Shown here: piece by piece, positions 1-6,527 of the stretch
Position numbering within the stretch: position 1 is the first letter of the stretch
Layout: the number at the start of each line of letters is the position of its first letter
From: CAZTWC01 sp964617105 [NCBI: uncultured Myxococcia bacterium]
Lineage (GTDB): Bacteria; CAZTWC01
Reading direction: 5' to 3'
Length of the DNA stretch: 7,196 nucleotides
Assembly: GCA_964617105.1 (NCBI GenBank)
Contig: CAZTWC010000193.1
Coordinates: forward strand, 1 to 7,196
The notes under the pieces: generated by a model
Told to the model about the DNA's origin: nothing
What the model saw: only the letters and a program-made list of their open reading frames with translations
Databases searched by the model: none
Translations under genes and position numbers: made by a program

Positions 1-1311
1 ATGGTCGGCAATCCGCTCTACATCTGCCACCATTTTCATCATTTGTCTAATTTCCCGTGCCATATGCTTATTCAATTTTACCCTTGATATATGGGCTAAA
101 AAGTCAAGGATCTCCCTCTCGGCCTGGTCCACTGTTAATTCCTGGCGCTTGATGCTTTCCGAGGATTTTGAAATGTTCTTCCCTGGATCGTTAATCAATT
201 CAATGGCTTCCCTGAACATGCAACGGGTTGTCAGCATCATTTTGTAGATCTGCTGTCGGGCTTCGAAAATGGCCATATTGGGTGTATCGATCAAGGTAAA
301 ATTGAGATGGCGGATTCCTGTCATCTTGTCCTGGGAATCCCTTACCATGAACTGTCCCAGGCGGGCCAAGTATTTAACAAATGGCAGCATGATAACCGTA
401 TTGGTGATGTTGAAAATTGTGTGGAAGGCAGCCAGGTGGGTCGGTATGGCCAAAGCATCTGAACCGGGATCACCAGGGATGAAATGATCCACCATACCAA
501 CGAGTTGTCTGAATATTGCTATTGCCCATATTACTCCAAAGATGTTGAAAACCATGTGCACCCTGGCGGTTCTGCGGGCATCGACATTTGCACCGATGGT
601 AGCGAGGTTAGCGGTGATGGTTGTGCCAATATTTTCGCCCAAAACGAGGGCTGCTGCGGTTTGAAAATCGATGAGCCCATTGGCTGCTGCTGTCAAAGTA
701 ACTGCCATTGTAGCAGAAGAGGATTGGATAATCATGGTGATTATTGTGCCCACCATCAATACCATGATTGTGGAACCGAGTCCATCGGCTTGAAAACGGT
801 GGATCATGGCTGCAAGTTCAGGGGATTCATTGATGTTGGGTACACTATGCTTCAGAAAAGAGAGGCCCAGGAATAAACGGCCAAAACCGATAAGGACCAT
901 CCCCCAGTTGGTGAGACGCTCATTTTTAAAAAACCTGGCAAAAAAACCAATCCCCACCGCGGGCAGGGCAAAGGAGGAAATTTTTATTTTAAAACCTAAT
1001 ATGGCTACAATCCAACCGGTAATGGTTGTTCCGATATTGGCACCCATGATTACGCCAATGGACTGGATCAGGGTTATGAGTTCGGCATTAACGAAACTTA
1101 CAAGCATTACGGTGGTTGCACTGGACGACTGAACAATAGCAGTAATTAAAAAGCCGGTAAACACACCCAAAAAACGGTTACTGGTGATGGATCTCATGAT
1201 TGCTTTTAGACGGTTCCCTGCTACCATTTGCAGTGATTCACTCATTATTTTCATGCCAAAGAGAAAAACACCCAACCCACCTATCAGTTGGAAAATAGTT
1301 CCAAATGTCAT
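1..1311 (-). CDS. Na+/phosphate cotransporter with C-terminal PhoU-like domain (3' end outside window)
   Basis: This is a membrane protein of the Na/Pi cotransporter (NptA/YjbB-like, COG1283) family, which moves phosphate with sodium across the inner membrane. The frame reads from an ATG at 1311 down to the left edge without a stop, giving 437 residues. The two diagnostic inverted-repeat motifs are present: QSSSATT at residues 61-67 followed by GANIGTT (90-96), and QSSSATM at 196-202 followed by GENIGTT (225-231). Hydrophobic segments fill residues 5-20, 45-100, 118-157 and 178-310. From about residue 340 the chain becomes helical and charged and ends in the PhoU-type motif DVERIADH (430-437). 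Family members are usually about 540-560 residues, so about 110 are missing beyond the edge. The start is supported by AGGAGAG at 1316-1322, four bases upstream. No convincing promoter could be picked in the A/T-rich 1325-1386. It appears intact and ordinary; the direction of transport in vivo cannot be read from sequence. Confidence 0.93.
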   Translation of the reverse strand, partial: MTFGTIFQLIGGLGVFLFGMKIMSESLQMVAGNRLKAIMRSITSNRFLGVFTGFLITAIVQSSSATTVMLVSFVNAELITLIQSIGVIMGANIGTTITGWIVAILGFKIKISSFALPAVGIGFFARFFKNERLTNWGMVLIGFGRLFLGLSFLKHSVPNINESPELAAMIHRFQADGLGSTIMVLMVGTIITMIIQSSSATMAVTLTAAANGLIDFQTAAALVLGENIGTTITANLATIGANVDARRTARVHMVFNIFGVIWAIAIFRQLVGMVDHFIPGDPGSDALAIPTHLAAFHTIFNITNTVIMLPFVKYLARLGQFMVRDSQDKMTGIRHLNFTLIDTPNMAIFEARQQIYKMMLTTRCMFREAIELINDPGKNISKSSESIKRQELTVDQAEREILDFLAHISRVKLNKHMAREIRQMMKMVADVERIADH

Positions 1312-1386
1312 TTTACTCTCCTATTGAGACTTTCAGTATTTAAATGGTTGATTTTTTATATAAAACACTACTCTTTTCATCACCTT

Positions 1387-3692
1387 TTATGTGTATGGAA
1401 ATATTGGGTCTTTTTGCACAGCGCCCAAAATTACCGTATTTTCAACTGAATATTCAGAACCTGTTATTTTCAATAACGATTTAATAATCTCATTTAAATC
1501 CACAGGTAGTCCTTTTTTAAATTTAAAATTTCCTCTGAGATTGATGTGCCGCCAGGCGACAGGGGATATTTTTTTCAAAATATTTGCTTCCTCATGCCTT
1601 CCTTCATCTATTAATTGCTCATAGAGTTTAGAAATGATCCAAATATTGTAAAAAATGATACAGTTTGCAACCAATCTGGAGCAATCATCCCAAATCTGCT
1701 GTTCCTGCTCTGTTTTTCCCTAAATTTTCCAGAGTAGGCATAAGTCACCGCTCTTTTTAATTTATGGTATGACTCATTACGATTAAGCGCCCTTTGAACA
1801 CCATGCCTCAGAAGGAGGTCATCTACATATTTGAGGATATAAATACTATAAACGATATCATTGAGTTCCCGTATTGCTTTTTGAGTTTTATTCTTTTTAG
1901 CGTGGGAACTCAACTTCCTTACAATAATGCTTTGGGTTGTAGTTTTCAACGCCAGGGATGCCATGATCCGTAAAATGTTACCTGCTTCCTCAATGATACG
2001 TTGCGTTTTCACCTTTCGACTCGGTTTTATAAGGCAATCTTTGTATTCTCCAGGGCTTTTAAAACCGCAAATTTTAGCGGCTTTACTCCTTAATCCCTTA
2101 TACCTGGGAGCGAACATATAATCAAATAAATACAGCAGTATGTGGTTGATATTATTGGTGCCATGAGTGTCGGTGGAGTGTCGGTCAGGTTTGATCTCGG
2201 AGGTATTGTTAAACAAAATATCAAAAACGTAATGACTTTCAGACTCGTTAGCACCAATAATTTTAGCATTGATAGGGACATGATTAGCTGAAAGGGATAA
2301 AGAAGTCACCCCTTCCTTTAATCCGAAATATTTTGGTGAGTAACGGGCGTTTATTGTCTTTATTTGGGTCTCAAATTTTTGACCATCACTGCTGGAATGG
2401 ATGATGCCCTCTTCTATGTCGTAATTACTAAAAAACGGATTTTGTGCGATTGCATTGCTGATCATATCATTGGCGTTTCTGAGAGTCTCTAGACGGATAA
2501 AATTTTTTGCTGTGGAATTTAATGTATGGGAATTAATGTCTGATATTTCTCCCATGGTATTGAGACCCGTATTTGTGGCAAGGGCAATTATTCCCGCGAT
2601 AATAGTTGAATTGTCAGCCTGGCTTTTCACATACCTGCCCAATTTATGAGTAAACGCTTCTAAAAATCCACATTGTTCATTAACAGCATGCAGTAAATCT
2701 CCGATTCCAACCTGCGGAAGATGGCTGTAAAAGGAATGATTTTCGGTATCTTCTGGTTTCTTATATGGAAGGCTCCATTTAATATTATCTCCCTTTCCTG
2801 TAATCTTTATCTGTTTATTTTGTCCATCTTTGATTCGCTTATTAACTGTTATAATAAGGGTTTCCAGTTCTTTTTCCAGTTGAGCCAGCAACTCTTCAAT
2901 CGATATTCTCAATCGAGGATAATCAATTGATTGAAGAATACTTTTCCAGTTCTCTTCCCATTGTTTTCTCTCAATCAGTTCATCTTCAAAACTTCGAAAT
3001 TGTGTGCTGTCAGAACAATACACATCACCGGATTGAATTGCGCTTTGTAATAATTGATAAATTAGAAATTCATATTTGTCCGTGTCTAATTGCTTCTCCT
3101 TTCGCTCTTTTCCATTCCCTTCATTTTGCCCAGTCTTATATAAATAGCGCCGAACCTTTTCAGGAATAAAATCTTGTGGAATATCATCTGTTTTAAATTG
3201 GCTGAGGCTTTTATTCTTTTTGAGAGATGATTTCAGGAATTCAACAGCCTCTACTAAATGATCATCTATCGTTTGGCTTTCAAGGTCAACAGCTAGAAAG
3301 GGAGGGCGCAAGTTCATCTTGAAGGCTTGAGAACAGTTGTTGTAGTGATCCCATTCATATTCAACCTCATCGAATGAGGCTTTGGACATGTATTTGCTAA
3401 TAGAAGGGAATTTGGCCCTTTCTAGAATACCAAAGGCCACGTGTCTTACCTCACCGAACTCGGTTTCATCAGAGATATTTTCATCTGTAAAAAGATGCCA
3501 TACTTTACTAGCGAACTTTAGGTTTTTGTTGTTTTCTATTTTTAGTTTGTATAAAGTGGACCCCTTTGTCAAGACAAAAATTAGGGTGGTAAATGGCAAA
3601 CCTGAGACCACCCCTCCTCCGGAGGAGGGGGCTCCCAAAAACGGACTTAAGAGGTAGTATCTGATGGTAATGGAATATACATACAGATTCAC
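1387..3692 (-). pseudogene. tnpA: Tn3-family transposase (TnpA), N-terminally truncated and frameshifted
   Basis: This is the remnant of a Tn3-family DDE transposase, the enzyme that cuts and joins transposon ends during replicative transposition. The main frame runs 3692-1611 (693 codons). Catalytic residues are D436 in SSDGQ (2385-2387), D508 in STDTHG (2169-2171) and E640 in ALNRNES (1773-1775), with spacings of 72 and 132 typical of the family. The family middle region (residues about 60-250, with PQDFIPEKVRRYLY and SGDVYCSDSTQFRSF) is also recognisable. After residue 660 the frame goes wrong at an A5 run (minus strand; plus 1713-1717). One extra A would restore FREKTEQEQQIWDD and continue into the conserved tail (LVANCIIFYNIW, AWRHINLRGNF), which stops at 1387. 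Full-length proteins are about 950-1000 residues with the first Asp near 680, so about 240 N-terminal residues are absent. Residues 1-45 do not look native, and similarity begins near 3557. No resolvase, res site or terminal repeat was seen. A programmed -1 frameshift is possible but less likely than decay. Confidence 0.88.
3558..3630. repeat. Nested inverted repeats, probable insertion-sequence end at the tnpA break
   Basis: Three inverted repeats lie within 75 bp: TTTGTC-AA-GACAAA at 3565-3578, GGGTGGT (3584-3590) pairing with ACCACCC (3607-3613), and a perfect 20-bp palindrome at 3611-3630 built from CCCCTCCTCC and its complement. The last two overlap and so would form mutually exclusive hairpins. 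The cluster starts with TGGACCCCTTTGTCAAGAC, which has the look of an IS3- or IS481-type terminal repeat beginning with TG. It sits exactly where similarity to Tn3 transposases stops. The direct observation is the symmetry; the IS assignment is inference, and no transposase of that element is in the window. Confidence 0.5.
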
Positions 3693-3858
3693 TGTACGTA
3701 CTTATTCAAATATGTGCACTTTTAATTGTCGTCACTATCTCTTGTCTTTAATTTTTATTCTTTCGTTCGGTTTACTGGTTTTCTTTTTTTATATAGTGGC
3801 AACCAGAGCAAACTACAAAAGTGGCTTACCTTATTTTGAAAATGAGCAAGAGGAGTTA

Positions 3859-3969
3859 GCAAAAAATCCCACTGACCAACCACTGACCAACCAATTTAGG
3901 CGTTTTCAATTTTATAAGTACTTGATTTTACTAGAGAGAATTGGTGCCGAGGCCGCAGGTCATCCCTTT
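3859..3969 (+). repeat. Left copy of a 111-bp direct repeat, candidate attachment site
   Basis: This 111-bp block aligns without gaps to 7086-7196 with 11 mismatches (about 90% identity). The final 33 bp (3937-3969) match perfectly. It begins with an A-rich run, carries two tandem 11-bp units CTGACCAACCA (3872-3882 and 3883-3893), and ends in TGGTGCCGAGGCC, the complement of a tRNA-Leu acceptor end with CCA. Tandem units one helical turn apart beside a tRNA end are what recombinase arm sites and a core crossover site look like, but this function is inferred. The repeat may continue beyond the right copy, which is cut by the window edge. Confidence 0.8.
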
Positions 3970-3996
3970 AGGGAAAGGCCGGACTTGAACCGGCAC
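3942..3996 (-). other. tRNA-Leu-like 3' end split by a 26-bp interruption
   Basis: On the minus strand 3994-3978 reads as a T-arm: stem GCCGG, loop TTCAAGT, stem CCGGC. On the same strand 3952-3942 reads CCTCGGCACCA, the acceptor 3' strand with a templated CCA, typical of tRNA-Leu genes that start GCCGAGG. If the 26 bp at 3956-3981 are removed, the two parts join at a shared GGCCG to give the normal order of T-arm, acceptor and CCA. No matching 5' half, D-arm or anticodon arm is visible upstream (4000-4070), so this is not a working tRNA gene. It is best read as an attachment-site remnant in which a tRNA-Leu 3' end was captured and then altered. Confidence 0.5.
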
Positions 3997-4040
3997 TTTA
4001 GGACTTTTTTGTCTATGATTTCAAATGGTTAGGTTTTGGA

Positions 4041-4062
4041 TGATCGACAGGTGATCGACCTG
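4041..4062. repeat. Two 11-bp-phased TGATCGAC repeats with overlapping hairpin
   Basis: TGATCGAC occurs at 4041-4048 and 4052-4059, exactly 11 bp apart. The arms CAGGT (4048-4052) and ACCTG (4058-4062) form a short stem around the second unit. It lies about 70 bp beyond the left direct repeat. The phasing equals that of the CTGACCAACCA pair in the repeat, so it may be another protein-binding site of the same recombination region. This is inferred from spacing only. Confidence 0.3.
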
Positions 4063-4188
4063 GCGAAAATGTGAAGATTTTGGGTGGGAATGTGGTGGGA
4101 TTTACAGTTGTTTCTCGAACTCAGATATCGAGGAAACCGTTGCTGCTACTCGGCGTACTACATTTATGGCTTACGACTAAATCTCCCG

Positions 4189-4214
4189 ATCTGAATGAGA
4201 AAATGATTTCAGAT
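4189..4214 (-). terminator. Weak hairpin downstream of the antitoxin gene
   Basis: Arms ATCTGAA (4189-4195) and TTCAGAT (4208-4214) pair perfectly with a 12-base loop, starting 8 bases past the antitoxin stop codon. No run of T follows on the minus strand and the stem is A/T-rich, so it is at best a poor intrinsic terminator or an mRNA 3'-end-protecting stem. Confidence 0.25.
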
Positions 4215-4221
4215 AAAACTT

Positions 4222-4449
4222 TTATTCTCTTTTAGACAAAACAGATCTCAGTGCCGATTCTGCCTCATGTTCAGGAAATCTAGTCAGTAAAGATTCAAAC
4301 ACCTTTTTTTGGGCATTAACTTCATCTGTTGTGGTTACTCTGCTAAGAGCATAGAGAATGTACTGATTCATTGAAACACTCTCTCTTTGAGCACATTCTG
4401 AAATATGTTTATGGAGGCTATCAGGAAGCCTTAATGTGATTCTGCCCAT
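4222..4449 (-). CDS. Ribbon-helix-helix antitoxin (HicB/Arc-like), partner of the PIN toxin
   Basis: This 75-residue protein begins MGRITLRLPDSLHKHI, the classic Arc/MetJ-type beta-strand (residues about 3-9, alternating side chains for DNA contact) followed by helix A. The SMNQYI turn into helix B lies at 26-31. Such proteins dimerise, bind operator DNA, and use their C-terminal part (here residues about 42-75, charged and helical) to bind and neutralise a cognate toxin. It lies 4 bp downstream of the PIN-domain toxin gene on the same strand. Its ribosome site GGGAG (4460-4464) is inside the last codons of the toxin, so the two are translationally coupled. The order is toxin first, the reverse of most VapBC operons but usual for this PIN family. 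The start ATG at 4449 fits both the RBS and the conserved first strand. The exact antitoxin subfamily is uncertain; the RHH fold is clear. Confidence 0.85.
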   Translation of the reverse strand: MGRITLRLPDSLHKHISECAQRESVSMNQYILYALSRVTTTDEVNAQKKVFESLLTRFPEHEAESALRSVLSKRE

Positions 4450-4453
4450 TTTA

Positions 4454-4861
4454 CTACTTCTCCCTTATTTTATTCAGAAACTCAGAAGGGGTTAATAACA
4501 TAAACCCCAATACTTTTGCGGCATTCTTAAAATCCCTAATATTCGATGTGACGATTGCCGCATGTCCATTCATTGCACAGTCAATGACTAAATCGTCATC
4601 AGGGTCTGGAGAACTTGGTCGAAAAGTAATAATAATCGGAGTAAACTCAACTCGTGTCAACAAAGCCTGGATCGCTTTTTGTACTTCCTTGACTTTCTGC
4701 TCACTCAAATTCCTTGTTAAAACCGCCTCATACTCAAGTGCTAGAGCAGTGGAAACACATGGAGTTATCTTATTCTCAACCCACAAATCAATGATTCTGC
4801 CGCAAGTCCCTTTTCTACTCAGACCTTCAACAAGAATATTTGTATCAATAACAACTCGCAT
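4454..4861 (-). CDS. PIN-domain toxin (COG1569-type, VapC-like ribonuclease)
   Basis: This 135-residue protein is a PIN-fold nuclease of the 'putative toxin-antitoxin system toxin component, PIN family' group, expected to cut RNA with Mg2+ and to be restrained by the antitoxin encoded next to it. Visible acidic and polar active-site positions are D6 in VVIDTNILVEGL, E43 in ALEYEAVL, the cluster D86/D88-D90 with D94 in DPDDDLVIDCA, and the AIVTSNIRDF segment (102-111), where N107 and D110 hold the place of the last metal-site residues. Length is normal for the family (about 130-145). The start at 4861 is the first ATG and begins the conserved first strand. The RBS is weak (GGTAG), and a candidate promoter places the transcript start almost at the ATG, so translation may be nearly leaderless. 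Nothing looks broken. The RNA target cannot be predicted from sequence. Confidence 0.88.
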   Translation of the reverse strand: MRVVIDTNILVEGLSRKGTCGRIIDLWVENKITPCVSTALALEYEAVLTRNLSEQKVKEVQKAIQALLTRVEFTPIIITFRPSSPDPDDDLVIDCAMNGHAAIVTSNIRDFKNAAKVLGFMLLTPSEFLNKIREK

Positions 4862-4869
4862 CTACCACT

Positions 4870-4898
4870 ATAATAGCACCATATATAGCGTCTCACAA
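4870..4898 (-). promoter_or_regulatory. Candidate sigma-70-type promoter of the PIN/RHH pair
   Basis: On the minus strand TTGTGA (4898-4893) and TATTAT (4875-4870) are separated by exactly 17 bp. They match the -35 and -10 consensus at four and five of six positions. The predicted transcript would begin within a few bases of the toxin ATG at 4861. The spacer contains the alternating run TATATAT, and autorepression by the RHH antitoxin here would be expected but is not shown. Confidence 0.5.
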
Positions 4899-4950
4899 GA
4901 TTTTTTCTCTTCTGAGCATTTCGACATGTGGCAAATTTCGATCTCGAGGC

Positions 4951-5010
4951 CAACCCGGGTGCGCTGGTTCTCCGCTGCAGGCTTCGCTCCGCCCCAGGGC
5001 ACCCGGGTTG
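4951..5010. repeat. REP-like long hairpin element
   Basis: Perfect 12-bp arms CAACCCGGGTGC (4951-4962) and GCACCCGGGTTG (4999-5010) enclose a G/C-rich loop. After one mismatch the stem continues with CTGG/CCAG (4964-4967 and 4994-4997), giving 16 pairs in all. Within the loop CTCCGC occurs twice in direct orientation (4971-4976 and 4988-4993). The G/C content is far above the surrounding A/T-rich DNA. It sits between the divergent toxin-antitoxin pair and recombinase and could act as a bidirectional terminator, but no T run follows. A dispersed REP/MITE-type palindrome is the best guess. Confidence 0.55.
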
Positions 5011-5097
5011 TCTATCAGGCCTGAAAACATACTGACCTTTAATTTGCTAAGCCGCTTTTACAAGTGAACGCATCATCTCCTCTCTGCCAGCCTTTAT

Positions 5098-6107
5098 ATG
5101 GCCGACTGGGGTTTGTTCTGCAAAAAGCATGGCAACGAGTTTGCCACTGGGAGATTCATGGTCCGGTTCGGACGGGATATCAATAAGCGGTTCAGGACCT
5201 ACTTTGAGGCGGAGCGTTTTCTGACCGGGTTGAGATATAAAATAGATGAGGGCACCTTTGACGCCAGGGATTACAAAAAGGACAATCCCCTCGGATTTAA
5301 AACCCTGGCCCATAAGTGGCTGGCGGTCAAAGAAAAAAACGTCAAACCCAAAACGCTTTGCGGCCTTAAAAATAACATCGGCAAGGCTGTTAACACCTGG
5401 GGGGATACCAGCATAAAGGAGATCTGTTACGCTGAAATTGAGGATTTTCTTTACGCCCAGGAAGTATCAGACAAGACCAGGTCCAATATCAAGTCCTGTT
5501 TGCACGATTTCTGGACCTGGCTGCGGAAGCGGAGGGTGATTACGCTACAGCAGTTTCCCGAGTTTCCGGAGATAAAATATGAGTTGGGCTGGCGACCTAC
5601 ATATCAATTCGACCGGGAGAGTTGCTGAAATTGCGGGAAGAGGATGTCAATATCAAGATGGGGATCTTTATTATCCCGAGTCCCAAGGAGAAAAAGCCAA
5701 AGTTGGTGCCGATCCTTGAGGAGGATATTAAGTTGATCGAGAGTTTATCACGGGGACTGCCCCACATGGCATATTTCCGGCACACCAAGCGCACCCGGGC
5801 TGTTTGGGCGGGGACACCATTTGCCAAGGATTATCTCTACAAATACTGGAAGTTGGCCTGCGCCAACCTGGGAATCGAGGGAGTGGATTTATACGGTGGC
5901 ACCAAACACAGCACTGCCACAGCGCTGAGAGAGGTTCTATCTCCCGAGCAAATCCGCCGGGGCACCATGCACGCTACCAACAAGGCTTTTGAGCGGTATA
6001 TGCAGAGTAATATGGAAGACGCCAGCCGGGTATATCAGGCGGCCAGGTTTTCTTTGATACTGTCGAAAAAAATCTCCACCAGTTCGGCGCATTCGCCCCG
6101 GGAATAG
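5098..6107 (+). pseudogene. Tyrosine recombinase/integrase broken by internal deletion and frameshift
   Basis: This is a phage-type tyrosine recombinase of a zinc-ribbon/arm-domain style (N-terminal CKKHG, then GRFMVRFGRDINKRF). The first frame (5098-5628) supplies the DNA-binding arm (residues about 1-60) and the SAM-like core-binding domain (about 75-155, ending TWLRKRRVI). At 5586-5594 coding switches frame. The catalytic domain continues from CTG 5589 as LATYISIRPGELLKLREED, with the first active Arg at 5610-5612, a beta-hairpin rich in Lys (EKKPKLVPI), GGTKHSTA (Lys-His at 5904-5909 in place of the usual Arg-His), His at 5970-5972 and the nucleophilic Tyr in FERYMQ (5997-5999). From memory of relatives, about 30 residues between ELGW and LATY are missing. 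The string GGCTGGCGA could belong to both deletion ends. The last residues, after about 6048, read through antisense into the IHF fragment. No good RBS precedes 5098, so the start is tentative. It is very probably inactive. Confidence 0.85.
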
Positions 6108-6151
6108 CCAAAATTGTCGTATAATTTATCGATTAGGTCTGCTTTGGTCAT
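6035..6151 (-). pseudogene. N-terminal fragment of an IHF-alpha/HU-family DNA-bending protein
   Basis: A 38-codon frame, too short for ordinary gene finding, reads MTKADLIDKLYDNFGYSRG and continues with ECAELVEIFFDSIKENLAA before a TGA at 6035. This matches the start of IHF alpha/HU proteins (compare E. coli IhfA: [29 protein letters not shown]). It covers helices 1 and 2 of the dimerisation core. The expected continuation (a Gly-containing turn, then the KISGFGNF strand and DNA-binding arms, about 55-60 residues) is gone, so it cannot bend DNA. The break falls near 6040-6048, where the recombinase C-terminus converges on the opposite strand with a 73-bp antisense overlap. The start has a plausible AAAAGG (6161-6166) ribosome site that overlaps the stop codon of the DUF5615 toxin, 13 bp upstream, so the fragment is still read as the third gene of the toxin-antitoxin operon. 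Confidence 0.72.
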
Positions 6152-6164
6152 GGTATAAAACCTT

Positions 6165-6527
6165 TTAAATTGGTAGAGAACGAATCCTGAAATGGCTTTC
6201 TGTTACACTTATTATTGCTCCAGTCTTAAGTTCATCTAAGTATTTGGCAACGATTTGTTCAAGATAATAGTTAACCATCTCAGGGCGCATATTGCGTAAA
6301 CGAAAAATGATAACGCTTGGTAATCTTTTTTGACTTGCGGCTAATAACTCTCCAAAATCTAGATCATGAGTCAACAATACTCGATTTTCATCTCTGGCTT
6401 TTTCTAAAATATCTGGGTCTTCAAGACGATCCAGGTTTTGCTCATGCAGATGAATTGCATCAAAACCTCGTTCTTTTAGAAACTTTACTGCGCCCGGAGA
6501 AATCCCCATATCTGCTAAAAATTTCAT
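6165..6527 (-). CDS. DUF5615 PIN-like toxin
   Basis: This 120-residue protein belongs to the DUF5615 (COG4634) PIN-like family, the toxin partners of DUF433 antitoxins. It opens with MKFLADMGIS, where D6 is the first metal-site acid (relatives usually have LADENVS). It continues with GFDAIHLHEQ (21-30), D37/D39 in EDPDILEKA, and the hallmark LLTHDLDFGELL (51-62) with T53, D55 and D57. Length is typical for the family. The start ATG at 6527 overlaps the antitoxin stop as ATGA, and GGAG (6533-6536) lies at normal distance, so translation is coupled to the antitoxin. The protein is expected to be a cytoplasmic ribonuclease held inactive by its partner. The target is unknown and activity has been shown for only some relatives. 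All expected motifs are present and the gene looks intact. Confidence 0.88.
   Translation of the reverse strand: MKFLADMGISPGAVKFLKERGFDAIHLHEQNLDRLEDPDILEKARDENRVLLTHDLDFGELLAASQKRLPSVIIFRLRNMRPEMVNYYLEQIVAKYLDELKTGAIISVTESHFRIRSLPI

Larger units (their letters stand above)
3693..4221. other. Gene-poor stretch between the Tn3 remnant and the toxin-antitoxin pair
   Basis: No gene is convincingly supported here. A 122-codon plus-strand frame (3664-4032) begins near AGAGGTAG and has one hydrophobic segment (residues about 27-44). Its second half is simply the 111-bp repeat and tRNA-like DNA translated, so it is unlikely to be a real gene. The stretch holds the left 111-bp repeat (3859-3969), a tRNA-Leu 3'-end-like sequence (3942-3996), an 11-bp-phased direct repeat (4041-4062) and a near-perfect inverted repeat around 4109-4134 (TTTCTCGA paired with TCGAGGAA). 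The first 165 bp are strongly A/T-rich. Confidence 0.6.

Noticed and set aside
484-876. Plus-strand frame of 130 codons, rich in Cys and His
   Set aside because: It is the complement of the well-supported Na/Pi cotransporter gene. The Cys/His richness comes from antisense reading of Ala/Thr codons.
1312-1386. Tn3 terminal inverted repeat downstream of tnpA
   Set aside because: Tn3-family ends begin GGGG and are about 38 bp, ending next to tnpA. No such sequence is present between the tnpA stop and the cotransporter RBS.
3540-3580. TTGACA on the minus strand (3572-3567) as a promoter for the transposase remnant
   Set aside because: The only -10-like box, TATACA, lies 13 bp away, too close for a sigma-70 promoter. 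TTGACA here is part of the palindrome.
3664-4032. 122-codon plus-strand frame with one hydrophobic segment, possible small membrane protein
   Set aside because: Its C-terminal half is the 111-bp repeat plus tRNA-like DNA in translation, the other repeat copy has stops in the corresponding frame, and nothing resembles a known protein.
4548-5024. 158-codon plus-strand frame
   Set aside because: It lies opposite the intact PIN toxin, runs through its promoter into the REP-like hairpin, and has no family motif.
5047-5313. 88-codon minus-strand frame ending GREEMMRSLVKAA
   Set aside because: Most of it is opposite the recombinase arm domain. Only the last 17 or so codons lie outside, and although these look protein-like I cannot assign them, so it is probably a shadow.
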